NCBI GenBank assembly: GCA_041391125.1
Contig: JAWKON010000027.1
Location: forward strand, 36,614-100,613
Length of the DNA: 64,000 bases
Direction: 5' to 3'
Source of the DNA: JACKBC01 sp041391125
Lineage (GTDB): Bacteria > Chloroflexota > Anaerolineae > Caldilineales > Caldilineaceae
How positions within the stretch are numbered: position 1 is the first letter of the stretch; every line of letters begins with the position of its first letter. Below the pieces are notes generated by a model that worked only from the letters and a program-made list of their open reading frames with translations, made no database searches and was not told the DNA's origin. Shown in pieces: positions 54,863 through 64,000 of the stretch. The position numbers and the translations under genes are program-made.

Positions 54863-56650
54863 TTAGCGTCGTGATAACAATTCTGAAAAACGCGATTGGG
54901 CAAAACCCACGGCAATGCGCGCCGTGCCAACCGATTTCACCTCACCGTTGCCAAAGATCAAGTCCAGATCGCCATCATTGTCGGCGTCGCCCCAGGCCAC
55001 GCTGCCGCTGATGTCCGTGGGAATCGTGGGCAACGCAACGGGTTCAAAAGTGGGCGGCTGCCCCTTGACCGTTACATTGTGATAGACGCGATTGGGCTGG
55101 CCGCGATTGGCCACCGCCACATCCAAGCGGCTATCCAGATCATAATCACCCCACGAAATGTCCAGCGAATTATCTTGTTCCGCCGCCACATTGGTGGCCG
55201 CAGTGGGAGAGAGCAGTGTGATGTTGTTTTTATAGAGTCGATTGATGTTGCCCGTATCAAAATCCGCATTGCCGGCCAGCAGGTCCAGATCACCGTCGCC
55301 ATCATAGTCGGCCCAAGCAATATCCAATGTGTTGTCCGATTCAAGCGATTGCCACATAGGGGTGAGAGTCACGGTTTGGCCGCTTTGAATCTGCACGCGA
55401 TAGATCCGATTCGGCTGGCCAAAGGTGCTGAGGCCCAGCGGGGTTAAGTTGGCCTCGGCCAGCTCCAGGCGGCCGTCCCCCTCCACGTCGCCCCACGCCA
55501 GCTGGGAGGTGGATTCAAGCGTTGCTGCCTGCCAAGCCAGCGCCAAACCCACCTGCCCGGTTTCGCGCAATACGTTGCGATAGAGCAAATTGCGGTTCCG
55601 CTCTGTGTTGAGGGCGGAAGCGCCGCCATTGGCAACGGCCAAATCCCAATCGCCATCGCCATCATAATCTCCCCATGCAAGCCCTAAGGTGTCAAAGTCT
55701 GGGGCAAAGACAAGCGTCTGCGAGAGGATGATGCTTTGGGTAAGGGAGCCTGTCTGCGATAGGCGGGCGGGGTCGACCACACTTTGATAAATGCGATTGG
55801 GGGCGGCCACGTTGCCGATGGCAAGGTCCGGGCGGTTGTCGCCATCAGAATCACCCCAAGCCACGGCGCCGGTTGGCTCGCTCACAGAGTCGACCGGAAT
55901 GCTGATAAAGACTGGTTTCCCTGCTTGATCTACGCCGTGATTTTCATAGATCAGATTGGGCTCGCCGCGGTATGTGGTCTGGTTGGTATTGAGATCGATG
56001 GCGGCCGCCCCGTTGCCTACCGCAATATCCAGCCAACCATCGCCATTGTAATCGGCCCAGGCCACGCTTTGTGTGCTGCTCACTTCAGCGGACGACCAGA
56101 CGCGTTGCCAGCGGCCTTGATCATTCTGGTAGAGATGATTGCGTCCGTCGCATCCGGCGAAGAGGTCCAAATCGCCGTCGTTGTCATAATCACCCCAGGC
56201 GATGGCGCGGGTCGAGGATATCTCGTCCGATTCCCAAATGAGCGCAAAAGTACCGTGATTATTCTGATAAATTTGATCGCGCTCTGCAATGGATTCGCTG
56301 CCTACATAAATGCTCCCATTGCCCACCGCCAGATCGAGATCGCCATCCTGGTCATAATCGGCCCACGCAATACTTGTCGTCGCCCGCAGATCGCCAATAA
56401 AATCCTCGGCTGCCTCAAACTGGGCATTGGGCTCAAGATTGCCGGGCGTTTGCCGGGCGGTCTCGGTGGTTGGGAGATGCTGAATGTCGGACGCGCGCGG
56501 AGCATCCATAAAGCGACCGCGGGTGAGGCACAAAAGCAATATAAGCAGGAACGCGCCCAAACCAAGAGGCGCGATCCAGCCTAAAACGGCATGACGACCG
56601 GCGCGGACGATTGGCTGAGGGTGCATCGGGTAGTTGTTCATTGCGCTCAC
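54863..56650 (-). CDS. N-terminal part of a giant FG-GAP repeat surface protein
   Basis: 595 residues open. A short cytoplasmic N-terminus is followed by one hydrophobic segment about 23-43 (VLGWIAPLGLGAFLLILLLC), then at least eight FG-GAP/VCBS-type units with a WGDYDNDGDLDLA(V)GN core, the Asp-rich calcium loop of integrin-like propellers. The last normal unit ends near GNGEVKSVGTARIAVGF, where the frame is lost and the repeats continue in other frames below 54862. The GTG start at 56650 overlaps the stop of the STAND regulator gene (GTGA), so the two are translationally coupled. Likely a cell-surface adhesion or matrix protein. Confidence 0.82.
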   Translation of the reverse strand: MSAMNNYPMHPQPIVRAGRHAVLGWIAPLGLGAFLLILLLCLTRGRFMDAPRASDIQHLPTTETARQTPGNLEPNAQFEAAEDFIGDLRATTSIAWADYDQDGDLDLAVGNGSIYVGSESIAERDQIYQNNHGTFALIWESDEISSTRAIAWGDYDNDGDLDLFAGCDGRNHLYQNDQGRWQRVWSSAEVSSTQSVAWADYNGDGWLDIAVGNGAAAIDLNTNQTTYRGEPNLIYENHGVDQAGKPVFISIPVDSVSEPTGAVAWGDSDGDNRPDLAIGNVAAPNRIYQSVVDPARLSQTGSLTQSIILSQTLVFAPDFDTLGLAWGDYDGDGDWDLAVANGGASALNTERNRNLLYRNVLRETGQVGLALAWQAATLESTSQLAWGDVEGDGRLELAEANLTPLGLSTFGQPNRIYRVQIQSGQTVTLTPMWQSLESDNTLDIAWADYDGDGDLDLLAGNADFDTGNINRLYKNNITLLSPTAATNVAAEQDNSLDISWGDYDLDSRLDVAVANRGQPNRVYHNVTVKGQPPTFEPVALPTIPTDISGSVAWGDADNDGDLDLIFGNGEVKSVGTARIAVGFAQSRFSELLSRR

Positions 56651-59334
56651 CTGGATCTGGAATCAGAATTCAAAAGTGGATTCGCCTGTTGCAGCAGCGC
56701 GTCCGCACGCACGGCGCGAAATGCCGCACACGCCGCTTGCAATCTGCTTTGACCGGCGGCGCTGGCCGCCGTCATCGGCAAAGAAAGAGCCCAGGCCAGA
56801 TTCACGCGCGCCGTCTCAAATGGGTTGGCGGCCAGCAAGATCAGGCTGGCCGCAAAATCCGCCTGCGCCTCTGCCGGCTGATCCAGCCGGGCGTAAAGCT
56901 GGCCCCGCATGCACAAGGCAGTTCCTTCTTCCTGGGCCATCTGCTTTTGCTGCGCCACGTGGATGGCGTTGTTGGCGAAATCAAGGGCTTGCGTATGGTG
57001 GCCCAGGTGCATATGATAGCGCGCCCACAGCTGGTTTATAAATGGTTGCAAATAGTCAAATTTAGAATGCGCGATTAGCGCCTGGGCGGCGGTCAGATGG
57101 GCATACGCCGACGCCTGCGCGGCCCCATGCAGGGCAAAGGCGGCCAAATATCCATGACAAGTGGCTTCAATATCGTGAATGGCATGGGCTTGGGCATTGT
57201 CCAGGGCGGTGGATAATAGCTGCACGCCCTCCGTATGCTCCTGCCAGCCGCGCAAGACGCCCAGGTTGAGCCGGCTGCGCGCGGCCTCACGAATGTTGCC
57301 CAGGCGCTGAGCCAGAGCCAGCGCCTCACGATAATAGGCACTGGCTTCATCCCACAAAAGGCTGGTGGTAAAAGTGAGGGCGCCCAGATTGACGCGCATG
57401 GCCAACATGTTAATCAGGTCCTGCCGCTGGTCGGCCAGGTTTTTGGCCTGCTGCATATATTGCCGGCTTTCCACATAGGCGCCGCGCAAGAAATAGTACT
57501 TGCCCAGCCCAATGAGCGCGAGGAGATAGAGCCAGCTATTTGTGTCCGGCAAGAGGGCGCATGCCTGTTCATAGGCATGGGCTTCCGCTTCCGCATGGCC
57601 CAGCCGATTATGGGCATTGCCGAGCTGGATCCAAAGGTCTGCAGCCAGCTCCCGGTCGTGCTGGGCGTCCTTTAAGCCGCGTTGTAACCACTCCACCGCT
57701 TCGGCGGGAGCAATGGACTTGAGCAAAAACCCCATTTCGCGACAGAGCCGCGCCCGTATCTGGACCGCCTCTCCCGATTCCGCCAGCGGCGCCAGGCGCG
57801 CAATGGCTTGGGCAAAGTATTCTTGGGCCAAGGGCGCACGATGCAAATAGGAGCAAATCTGACCTTTGGCTAGAGCCACGCGCGTTTGCCACAACGTGGG
57901 CAGCTCTGCGCCCCCAATTTTGGTCAAAAGATCGTCCAATGCGGCGGCCCGCCCTTTGATGAGCTGGGCGCGCACATCCGCCGTGGCTTGCTGGGCAGCC
58001 AGCATTCCACGCCCGGCGTGGAGGTATTGGGTGGCGGCTAGAAAGGGTTCATCCTTGGCGGCATAAAAAGTTGCTGCCCGCCCGTGCATATCCTGCCGCT
58101 GCCGCGTGCCCAGAAGATCGTAATAAAAGGCCTGTACGACTGTCGGCAGCCGGTACGCACGCCGATTTTCGGAATCCACCCCCTCAAGCAGATAGGCATC
58201 GCGCAAGCTTAGAAGGCTGCGGTGCAGATCCCCTTCATCCAAAATTTCTTCCAAAATATCCGGCGTAACCGGCTGTTCAAGCAGCACGGCGCCGGCAGAT
58301 AAGATGCGGCGCTCCTTTTCCGGCAGGCGCTGATCAATGTGGCTCATCAGATATGCCTGTATAGCGTCGGCTTGCACCAGATTGGTGAACAGGGCTGGCG
58401 ATGAAGGGTCGGTCTGCCAGATATGCGCAGCCAGCTTAATCAGTTCGAGATTGCCGGCGGCCTGTGTATGCAATTGGGCAAGCGCCGCGGGGGCGATTGT
58501 GAGACCAAGGGCGCGGAATAAGATCTGCGTATCCTCAAGCGTAAACGGGGGCAGAGGCGTTGACTGAAAAGGCCCTAACGCCAACCTCCGCCGGGACGTG
58601 AGCACCATCTGAAAATCACCCTTTTCCACCGAGGCCACCAGCCGCTCGGCAAACCCAACGTAAAGGGGATCATCCTGCAAATTGTGGAAGTCATCGAAAT
58701 AGAGCAGATAGTTTTGCCCCTGGAGATGCTGAAGCAGATAGTCGTAAAAGATTCCCAGCTTGGGCGCTTCCCCATTTTCTGTGGCCGCGTGCAACCAGCC
58801 CCAGGCTTCATCATGTCCGTTGTGCGCCAAGTGGGCCGCCAACTTCCAAATAATATCGAACACACCCTCGTGTGGAAAACAGCGGTACCAAAATAGCGGT
58901 TTATGCGCATGAGCCAGGGCGACCAGTCGACTCGCCAGAGCGCTCTTCCCCGCGCCAATCGGGCCTGTAATGATCACGATTCCTGCTGTTTGCAATTGCT
59001 TTTGATAAAGCTGTAGCTCTTTTTGGCGGCCCACAAAGTTAGGGCTGTCTGGCGGAGAATCTGCTGGTAGAGGTTGGGGAATGGAGCGCTTGATGGGCGT
59101 GTCATCCGGGATGGTCGTCGTTCCCAGCGCGCCCCCAAGCTGCTGTTCTTCGTCTGGGGTTAATTCGAGCCATTGGCAAGCCTGTTGCAGAGCATCCGTC
59201 GGCCACGGATTGACGCCGTTGATCCACTTGCTGAGCGTGCTGGCGTCAACATTGAGTTCATGGGCCAACTCTTTTTGATTGCTTCTGTGGCGCCGCAAAA
59301 AGGAGCGGATGAGCTGCTTCCGGTCTTGTGTCAT
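56647..59334 (-). CDS. XRE-type HTH / STAND ATPase / TPR regulator
   Basis: 895 residues, uninterrupted. The N-terminal XRE-like helix-turn-helix (about 13-55, NQKELAHELNVDASTLSKWI) is followed by a STAND NTPase: VGRQKEL entry, P-loop GPIGAGKS at 124-131, Walker B YLLYFDDF near 210-216, and TSRRRLAL sensor. A winged-helix stretch and at least ten TPR-like helical pairs (from ~440) form the sensor. Proteins of this type oligomerise on ligand binding to control transcription. Its stop overlaps the GTG of the giant FG-GAP gene by four bases, so it probably regulates, or is co-regulated with, that surface protein. An operator-like palindrome lies 30-115 bases upstream. Confidence 0.92.
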   Translation of the reverse strand: MTQDRKQLIRSFLRRHRSNQKELAHELNVDASTLSKWINGVNPWPTDALQQACQWLELTPDEEQQLGGALGTTTIPDDTPIKRSIPQPLPADSPPDSPNFVGRQKELQLYQKQLQTAGIVIITGPIGAGKSALASRLVALAHAHKPLFWYRCFPHEGVFDIIWKLAAHLAHNGHDEAWGWLHAATENGEAPKLGIFYDYLLQHLQGQNYLLYFDDFHNLQDDPLYVGFAERLVASVEKGDFQMVLTSRRRLALGPFQSTPLPPFTLEDTQILFRALGLTIAPAALAQLHTQAAGNLELIKLAAHIWQTDPSSPALFTNLVQADAIQAYLMSHIDQRLPEKERRILSAGAVLLEQPVTPDILEEILDEGDLHRSLLSLRDAYLLEGVDSENRRAYRLPTVVQAFYYDLLGTRQRQDMHGRAATFYAAKDEPFLAATQYLHAGRGMLAAQQATADVRAQLIKGRAAALDDLLTKIGGAELPTLWQTRVALAKGQICSYLHRAPLAQEYFAQAIARLAPLAESGEAVQIRARLCREMGFLLKSIAPAEAVEWLQRGLKDAQHDRELAADLWIQLGNAHNRLGHAEAEAHAYEQACALLPDTNSWLYLLALIGLGKYYFLRGAYVESRQYMQQAKNLADQRQDLINMLAMRVNLGALTFTTSLLWDEASAYYREALALAQRLGNIREAARSRLNLGVLRGWQEHTEGVQLLSTALDNAQAHAIHDIEATCHGYLAAFALHGAAQASAYAHLTAAQALIAHSKFDYLQPFINQLWARYHMHLGHHTQALDFANNAIHVAQQKQMAQEEGTALCMRGQLYARLDQPAEAQADFAASLILLAANPFETARVNLAWALSLPMTAASAAGQSRLQAACAAFRAVRADALLQQANPLLNSDSRSR

Positions 59335-59841
59335 AGGGGGTAATCAATTCGGTCAATTCATACCTTGCTCTGTATGAAAACCGTGGTTTGCTCTCTGGTA
59401 GAGTTTTCGAAAACTACGGTTTTCATCACAACCGCGGTATAGAGCAAGAAATGGTCAACTTTTCGTCAATAAAATCAACCATATCAACCGGCAGGCCGCT
59501 ACACTAGACGCTATGAGTAAGGCCAAACTCAGTCATACCAAATGCGTTCATTGGGAGTGACGCGCGTACCGCCTCGGCGGTGAGATCTCCTGTCTCGATG
59601 GACTCCTCATAATCAGTACAGCCATTCCTTGGGCTTGTTGAAGGCCTGTGTCCCCTTCGACAAGCTCAGGGGACGGTGGCTGAACAGTTACTCACCAAGG
59701 AGACTTCGAACATGAACATTCTCGCAATTTCTAAACTGTCCTGCAAGTCAGGCGCCAACTCACCATTTGGTTGCGTGGCGCCGTGTGGCGCTGACCGTTA
59801 CTTTGGGCCAAAGGCGCCCATCGGTAAAGTGTTTGGCGTGG
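59335..59841. other. Intergenic region between two STAND-type regulators
   Basis: It contains the nested palindrome (59364-59449) and a CCCCTTCGACAAGCTCAGGGG repeat (59655-59677). No other gene is supported. The open frame on the plus strand at 59676-60134 is antisense to the TPR-coding remnant and is not credible. Confidence 0.5.
59364..59449. promoter_or_regulatory. Nested operator-like palindrome upstream of the XRE-STAND gene
   Basis: The centre AGTTTTCGAAAACT (59402-59415) is a perfect 14-bp palindrome. ATGAAAACCGTGGTT (59374-59388) faces AACTACGGTTTTCAT (59411-59425) with one mismatch, and CTTGCTCT faces AGAGCAAG at the outer edges. It lies 30-115 bases upstream of the regulator's start on the minus strand, a typical place for autoregulation. 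Confidence 0.6.
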
Positions 59842-62536
59842 TTAGGCATGAAACAGCATCGGCTTGTCAGGAGCAAGGCGGTACGGGGCAGCTGTTAGTT
59901 GTTGGGGCCGCATGTATCTTTGCGCCTGTTGCAAATGGTTTTGCATTGATTGAAGCAGGTATGCATAGGATGGCAGATGCGCAATCTTATGCAAATCTGC
60001 GAGCCCTTGTCTCAACTTGGCAATGGCGTCTGCATAGCGATGTTGAGCTAGCAGCGCCATTGCCAAACCATCGGTGGCATTCAAGGCGCCGCTGTCGTCT
60101 TTCAAACGCTGATAGTGGGCAATACTATGATTAAAAGCTTCTTCCGCTGGTCCAAGTTGTTGAAGCGCCAGAAAAACGAGCCCCATATTGGTATTTAGTC
60201 TAGCCAAACTTAAGATGTCGTCCTGTTTCTGCCACGCCGCTTCTGCGAGTTGAAAGTGCGTGAGTGCATTTTGCGCCTCACCTTTGTTATAGAAAACTAA
60301 GCCAAGATTCATTTGGACCTGTGCCCAATGGTAATCATCATGTAGAGACTTCAGAATTTCGCTGCTCTTCTGTTGTAGTCAATGGCCTCGGCATAGCATT
60401 TTTGGCGACGTAGTGTGCTGGCTATATCCATTAAACTCCAGGCCAATTCGGCGTAGGTCGCCACTTCTTGCCGCAGGCGCAGCGCCTGACGATGTTTGCT
60501 TCCGATTCTGCCCAATGGCCAAAATCGCCAGCAACGAGGGCTTCACAAAATAGGTCATGGCTTGAATAATTGGATCGAGTTCCAACCAGGGCTGAAGCTT
60601 TTCGTCAACTGCAAAGCCGTCGCGTAATCGTGCCGCAAATAGGCCAAAAAGGCCAGCTGATTCAACAGCAAAACGCCCGTTAGCGTGGTTACATTCTCAA
60701 AAGTGGTCGGCGGAAAGCCGTAGACACTTTCAGCCTCCGCAAACATGCTCTGTCGCTGAAAGAGCACGCCCAACTCCTTACGCTAATTCAGCCTGGACCA
60801 TTCCTGCATCAATGTGGCGACTGAGAACAGGCCGCTGCAAATACGACCGCCATTCATCGCGATGTCCCGCCATCTCCATCTTGGGCGCCATGAAAGTAAG
60901 CAGCGCACAGGTCACCACTGGCTCCACCGTTGGCCAGTGCACTAGTCCGAGCTGGAGCATGGCCCGCTCCTGTTCGCGCGGCGTGTGGACAAAGTCTTCC
61001 CTTTCCACAATGCGCTGCATCTGGCGCAGGCGGCGGCCCAAATAGGTGCGAAAGAGGGCGGGATAATCGTTGGCCAACGCTATGGCTCCTGCCAGGTTTG
61101 ACCTTGCTTGTGCAGGAAGGAGCGCGTCAGGTTGTGAATGGTGAAGCGCCGTTCAAAGAGATCGCCGCGGCTCTCCACCAAATTGAGCGTCGCTAGTTGG
61201 ACCAGCCCGCTGCGCAAATCTTCGGGCGTCAATGCGGCGTCGGCGCCTTCGTCATTGCAAAGCGCGGCCAGCTCCTCCAGCGTGTCACCGTCGGGCGTGG
61301 TAAAGATCATGGCCACAGAACCACAGCGGGCCGCTTCGCTCAGATGGTCTGGCGCGGCGAAAGATAAAGGTGTAGAGCTTCCTCAGCGTTCTGTGCGCAC
61401 ACTCTTTTTCAGATCCCATCAGCACCTGATGCAGGCCAAATAATAGACTGGCCCACAATTGAACGCAGCGCCAGAGGTTGCCGCCCACGGTTTCATAAAT
61501 GGGCAGCAGTTGGGCATCGGCGGCGGCGGCCTACACGGTGGGCAAATTGGTGCTGCGCCTTCGGAGCGCACCAGCGCCAAGGCGTTTTCCTGGCTCAATT
61601 CGTCCAGCACGGCGTAGAAAAACGTCACCTTCCGTATAAAAACATGCCGTGAAGTAAGGATAAATTTGGAAGACCGAATCAGCCGCCGCAGCGTGGGCAG
61701 CAACAGTTCGATATCGACCGGAAGCGCTCCAAATTGTCGATGACGATCAGAGATTTGTGCTGGCAGCGCACGTGGTGTTCCAGCGCCGCCAGAAGCTGCG
61801 TTGTCCATAGAAGGGTAGGCGCAGGTGCAATCAGTTGGACATAGAGCTGCTCCAGCAACTCGCCAATGGTGAGGACGGTATGGTTATCCACCGCGGCTCA
61901 TTCACAATGAGCTCCGTACGCCGCACCGTTACCCAGGCCACATTTTCCAGGAGGTGTCGTGGCGAATGGCGCTGCGCCGCAGTTTCATAAACCAACGTGG
62001 TTTTGCTGTCTGCACCGATGCCCTCAATGGAGATAATCCAACTTTCGTCAGTGTGGGCCAACTGGGTGCGCAGTTCTTCCACACGCTCTGTACCAACAAG
62101 ATGGTTGGATTGAGGGCCGCATCAGCTTCTGTTCCAGCACATTAAAGCGCTCATGGCGGGCCAACATATCCATGTCGCACAAAATGGCCGTCATCTGGCC
62201 AATGGCGGTTTTCTGGCGTTCATAGAAGGTAGCGGGCGCCAGGTTGAGCTGATTGGCCACCGCCTCGGCGGTCAAATTGTCCAGAAAGCGCAACTGCAAA
62301 ATGCGCGCAGATTCAGCATGGGTCTGCGCAAGCTGCTCCAGCCCCTGTTGCAGAATACGGTTGTGGGCGTGGCGGGCGCCTTCAAGGGGCTGAGCGCGCT
62401 GAAAGAGGTACAGACGATGACCGATGGCATCGGCCACGCCACCGTTGTGCCAGCCGCCCAGGGCGCGGCGCACATCATCGGGCAGCAAGTTAACGGCGGG
62501 TAATTCTTGGGTCACAGAGGTTACGTCGGCAGTCAT
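59842..62536 (-). pseudogene. Second STAND/NB-ARC-TPR regulator, heavily frameshifted
   Basis: Start about 62536 (MTADVTSVTQELPAV); the N-terminal ~150 residues have a sigma-70-region-4-like helix-turn-helix (LDNLTAEAVANQLNLAPATF). The NTPase follows in other frames: SIEGIGADSKTTLVYE (P-loop, with Asp-Ser replacing the usual Gly-Ile/Lys context), KSLIVIDNLERFRS (Walker B, 61679-61891) and LTSRHVFIRKVTFF. The winged-helix and TPR pieces are 61080-61316, 60778-61077, 60555-60773, 60379-60585 and 59842-60312 (LNTNMGLVFLALQQLGPAEEA). At least seven frame changes are needed, so it is a pseudogene unless the assembly is faulty here. Confidence 0.78.
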
Positions 62537-62849
62537 AGGTGCATTAGGAGTTGAGAGGTGTGAATGAACCTGCACGACACAGTAATTTCTTTTTACACCC
62601 ACACTATAACACAATTTTTGGGCGTATTCAACTGCTTTGCTTCCAAATTGTGATTGGTCGGAGTTGTGATAGAGCTTTTTGGAGAAAACTGGAGACTGCC
62701 GGATTTATTTGGAAAACGCCGGATATGCACAGAGAGTTGTACACCAATGCAGGAGCACAAAACTCAAATAATTGTTATATTGTATATCTGACCATACCCA
62801 ACCCGTCAGTTCGCCCCATGGACAAGTTTATAGACGATGGACCAAACCC
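62537..62849. other. Spacer between the STAND remnant and the DJ-1-like gene
   Basis: 313 bases, AT-rich around 62580-62790. A short direct repeat GCCGGAT occurs near 62698 and 62718. No gene or clear promoter is seen. It should contain divergent promoters for both flanking genes. Confidence 0.4.
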
Positions 62850-63317
62850 ATGGCAACCTCACAATATATATTTGTCCTTTGGGGAAGCAATTTCAATGAA
62901 GCCGTTGCCGCCATCTTTGTGACCGAACTGCGCCAGGCCGGCTTGCGCGTTAAGGTGGTAGGGCTGGATGGCGAACTGCCCGTCGGCTCGCACGGGTTGG
63001 CGCTTTCGCCCGACATGCCGCTGAGTAAAGCGCTCCCCCTGGCGGGCCGCACTCTGTGCGTCATTGCGCCCTGCGACGCCCAACAGTGGCGGCACATACA
63101 GCACGACCCGCGCCTGACCGACTTTCTGGCCCAGGTGCAGCAATACGGCGGCTGGCTGATCACTGAACCGGTGCAGCAGGAATATACTATCTCTTGGACA
63201 GTGCACCCGCCGAGTCCAGGCGCCAGTCTGACCGAATCAGCCGACCTTATCAATTATACACCGCCCGCCCAGCTAACTCCTTTTGTCCGCCAACTCGCGG
63301 GCAGCCTGGCGCGGTGA
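62850..63317 (+). CDS. DJ-1/PfpI-like protein
   Basis: 155 residues from the ATG at 62850; an earlier in-frame start at 62772 would add unconserved sequence. The first beta-alpha unit IFVLWGSNFNEAVAAIFVTE and GLRVKVVGLDG are typical of the DJ-1/PfpI fold, and a Cys lies at the nucleophile-elbow position in LCVIAPCDAQQW. The usual Glu of the PfpI active site is not obvious. The protein is shorter than most members (170-190). Perhaps co-transcribed with the AAA-type gene 80 bases downstream. Confidence 0.65.
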   Translation: MATSQYIFVLWGSNFNEAVAAIFVTELRQAGLRVKVVGLDGELPVGSHGLALSPDMPLSKALPLAGRTLCVIAPCDAQQWRHIQHDPRLTDFLAQVQQYGGWLITEPVQQEYTISWTVHPPSPGASLTESADLINYTPPAQLTPFVRQLAGSLAR

Positions 63318-63319
63318 CA

Positions 63320-63376
63320 CGTAGGGCGAGTATCCTTACTTATCCACCATAGGCAAGTAACGATACTTGCCCTACA
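63320..63376. repeat. TAGGGCAAGTATC-type palindromic repeat
   Basis: TAGGGCGAGTATCCTTACTT faces AAGTAACGATACTTGCCCTA around a TATCCACCATAGGC centre, giving an imperfect hairpin between the DJ-1-like and AAA-type genes. Confidence 0.7.
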
Positions 63377-63397
63377 AAGGGAAGGATTTGTAGCCGC

Positions 63398-64000
63398 GTG
63401 AGTTCTCCAGTAGCCACTCTGTCCCAATTGCACTGGCGCCATCTGTGCGCCGAATTTACTCGCATAGATGTGCAGATTCGGCGCGAGGTGCGGCGTTGGG
63501 TGCTGGCCGGGCAGGATCCCAATGATGACTATCGCGGCATGTACATTACGCAGGAAGAAGCGCAGATGCTGCTGGAGCGTCCCTTTGGCGTGAGCTGGGG
63601 CCAGTGGATTGAACTGCCTGCTGAAGAAGAAGCTGTCTTCCTGCAACAGCATACGCAAGCTAAAGCCGAAGCCAAAGCCGCTGTACAAGCACTCGCGGCC
63701 CAAGGTGAAACGCCGCGTCTCCAGCAACTGGCCGCCAATTTTGACTTGGGCCGCACGGCGCTGGATATCCTGTTGCTCTGCATGGCGCCCGCCTTTGACA
63801 CCAAGTATGAGCGGCTCTACGGCTATCTGCAGGACAATGTGACCAAGCGCCGACCCTCGGTGCGTTTGGTGCTGGACTTGCTGGGGCAGCCCGGCGCCGC
63901 TCAATTTGATCTGGTGGGTCATTTGACCCAAGAGGCGCCGCTTTTTCGGTATGGTTTACTGGAACACATTATCGAGCCGCCGCCAGCCAACGGCCACTGG
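63398..64000 (+). CDS. AAA-family ATPase, N-terminal region (3' end cut by window)
   Basis: 201 codons visible from a GTG at 63398 with GAAGGA about 11 bases upstream. The segment LGRTALDILLLCMAPAFDTK, followed by YERLYGYLQDNVTKRRPSVR and LVLDLL, is the hallmark of the winged-helix N-terminal region that precedes the AAA ATPase core in proteins I associate with extracellular contractile injection system (eCIS) loci (Afp15-like). The Walker motifs would lie beyond the window. An earlier stretch is helical and charged (AEEEAVFLQQHTQAKAEAKA). Family by memory of the motif; moderately sure. The minus-strand frame over it is a shadow. Confidence 0.65.
   Translation, partial: MSSPVATLSQLHWRHLCAEFTRIDVQIRREVRRWVLAGQDPNDDYRGMYITQEEAQMLLERPFGVSWGQWIELPAEEEAVFLQQHTQAKAEAKAAVQALAAQGETPRLQQLAANFDLGRTALDILLLCMAPAFDTKYERLYGYLQDNVTKRRPSVRLVLDLLGQPGAAQFDLVGHLTQEAPLFRYGLLEHIIEPPPANGHW

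Noticed and set aside
63254..63931. 225-aa minus-strand open frame at the window end
   Set aside because: Antisense to the AAA-type N-terminal region, which has the recognisable YERLYGYLQD motif.

Overview
The window looks like a chromosomal segment of a Chloroflexota bacterium (Anaerolineae/Caldilineae-like). The grounds are moderately high GC, MalT-type LuxR and STAND/TPR regulators, very large surface proteins built from CSLREA, beta-helix, FG-GAP and PKD modules, and many intergenic purine-rich palindromic repeats. No rRNA, tRNA, CRISPR array or transposase was recognised. The taxonomic call is inference from gene style, not from a marker gene.

Layout. 1-5.6 kb: a five-gene oligopeptide-type ABC importer (solute-binding protein cut by the window edge, two permeases, two ATPases), with a convergent short-chain dehydrogenase (SDR). 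6.4-9.1 kb: an orphan NarL-type response regulator and an SRPBCC protein in AT-rich DNA with dispersed palindromes. 9.1-32.5 kb: the centrepiece, a co-directional run of exported proteins. It holds a 2224-aa beta-helix giant, a Tat-exported multicopper oxidase-like protein, a Sec-exported cupredoxin protein, a 1394-aa cupredoxin/Ig/propeller-like protein, a small anchored protein, a CSLREA beta-helix protein with an in-frame stop, a frameshifted CopC-CopD and a subtilisin. The multicopper oxidase-like proteins and CopC-CopD point to copper at the cell surface. The exported proteins also share two unusual sequence signatures: a short LPL-type motif and an FDG repeat.

32.5-41.5 kb: accessory metabolism mixed with decaying genes (dehydrogenase, mannonate-dehydratase-like and possible sialidase remnants, a frameshifted TPP enzyme, a multiply broken MalT-like regulator and a frameshifted GNAT), beside an intact VOC protein and a class-III aminotransferase. 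41.7-50.2 kb: RraA-like protein, ABC exporter, second SDR, MFS transporter, B12-binding radical SAM enzyme and an arylsulfotransferase-like secreted protein. 50.5-59.3 kb: one apparently broken giant FG-GAP surface-protein gene, translationally coupled to an intact XRE-STAND-TPR regulator. 59.8-62.5 kb: a second, heavily frameshifted STAND regulator. 62.8-64 kb: a DJ-1/PfpI-like protein and the start of an AAA-ATPase N-terminal region of the kind I associate with contractile injection systems.

Lesions are unevenly spread. About 14 kb of the copper cluster (9.1-23.1 kb) is uninterrupted, while the MalT-like, FG-GAP and STAND genes each carry several. This favours real local decay over uniform sequencing error, but isolated single-base lesions (copC, the TPP enzyme, GNAT, the CSLREA stop) could be consensus errors.
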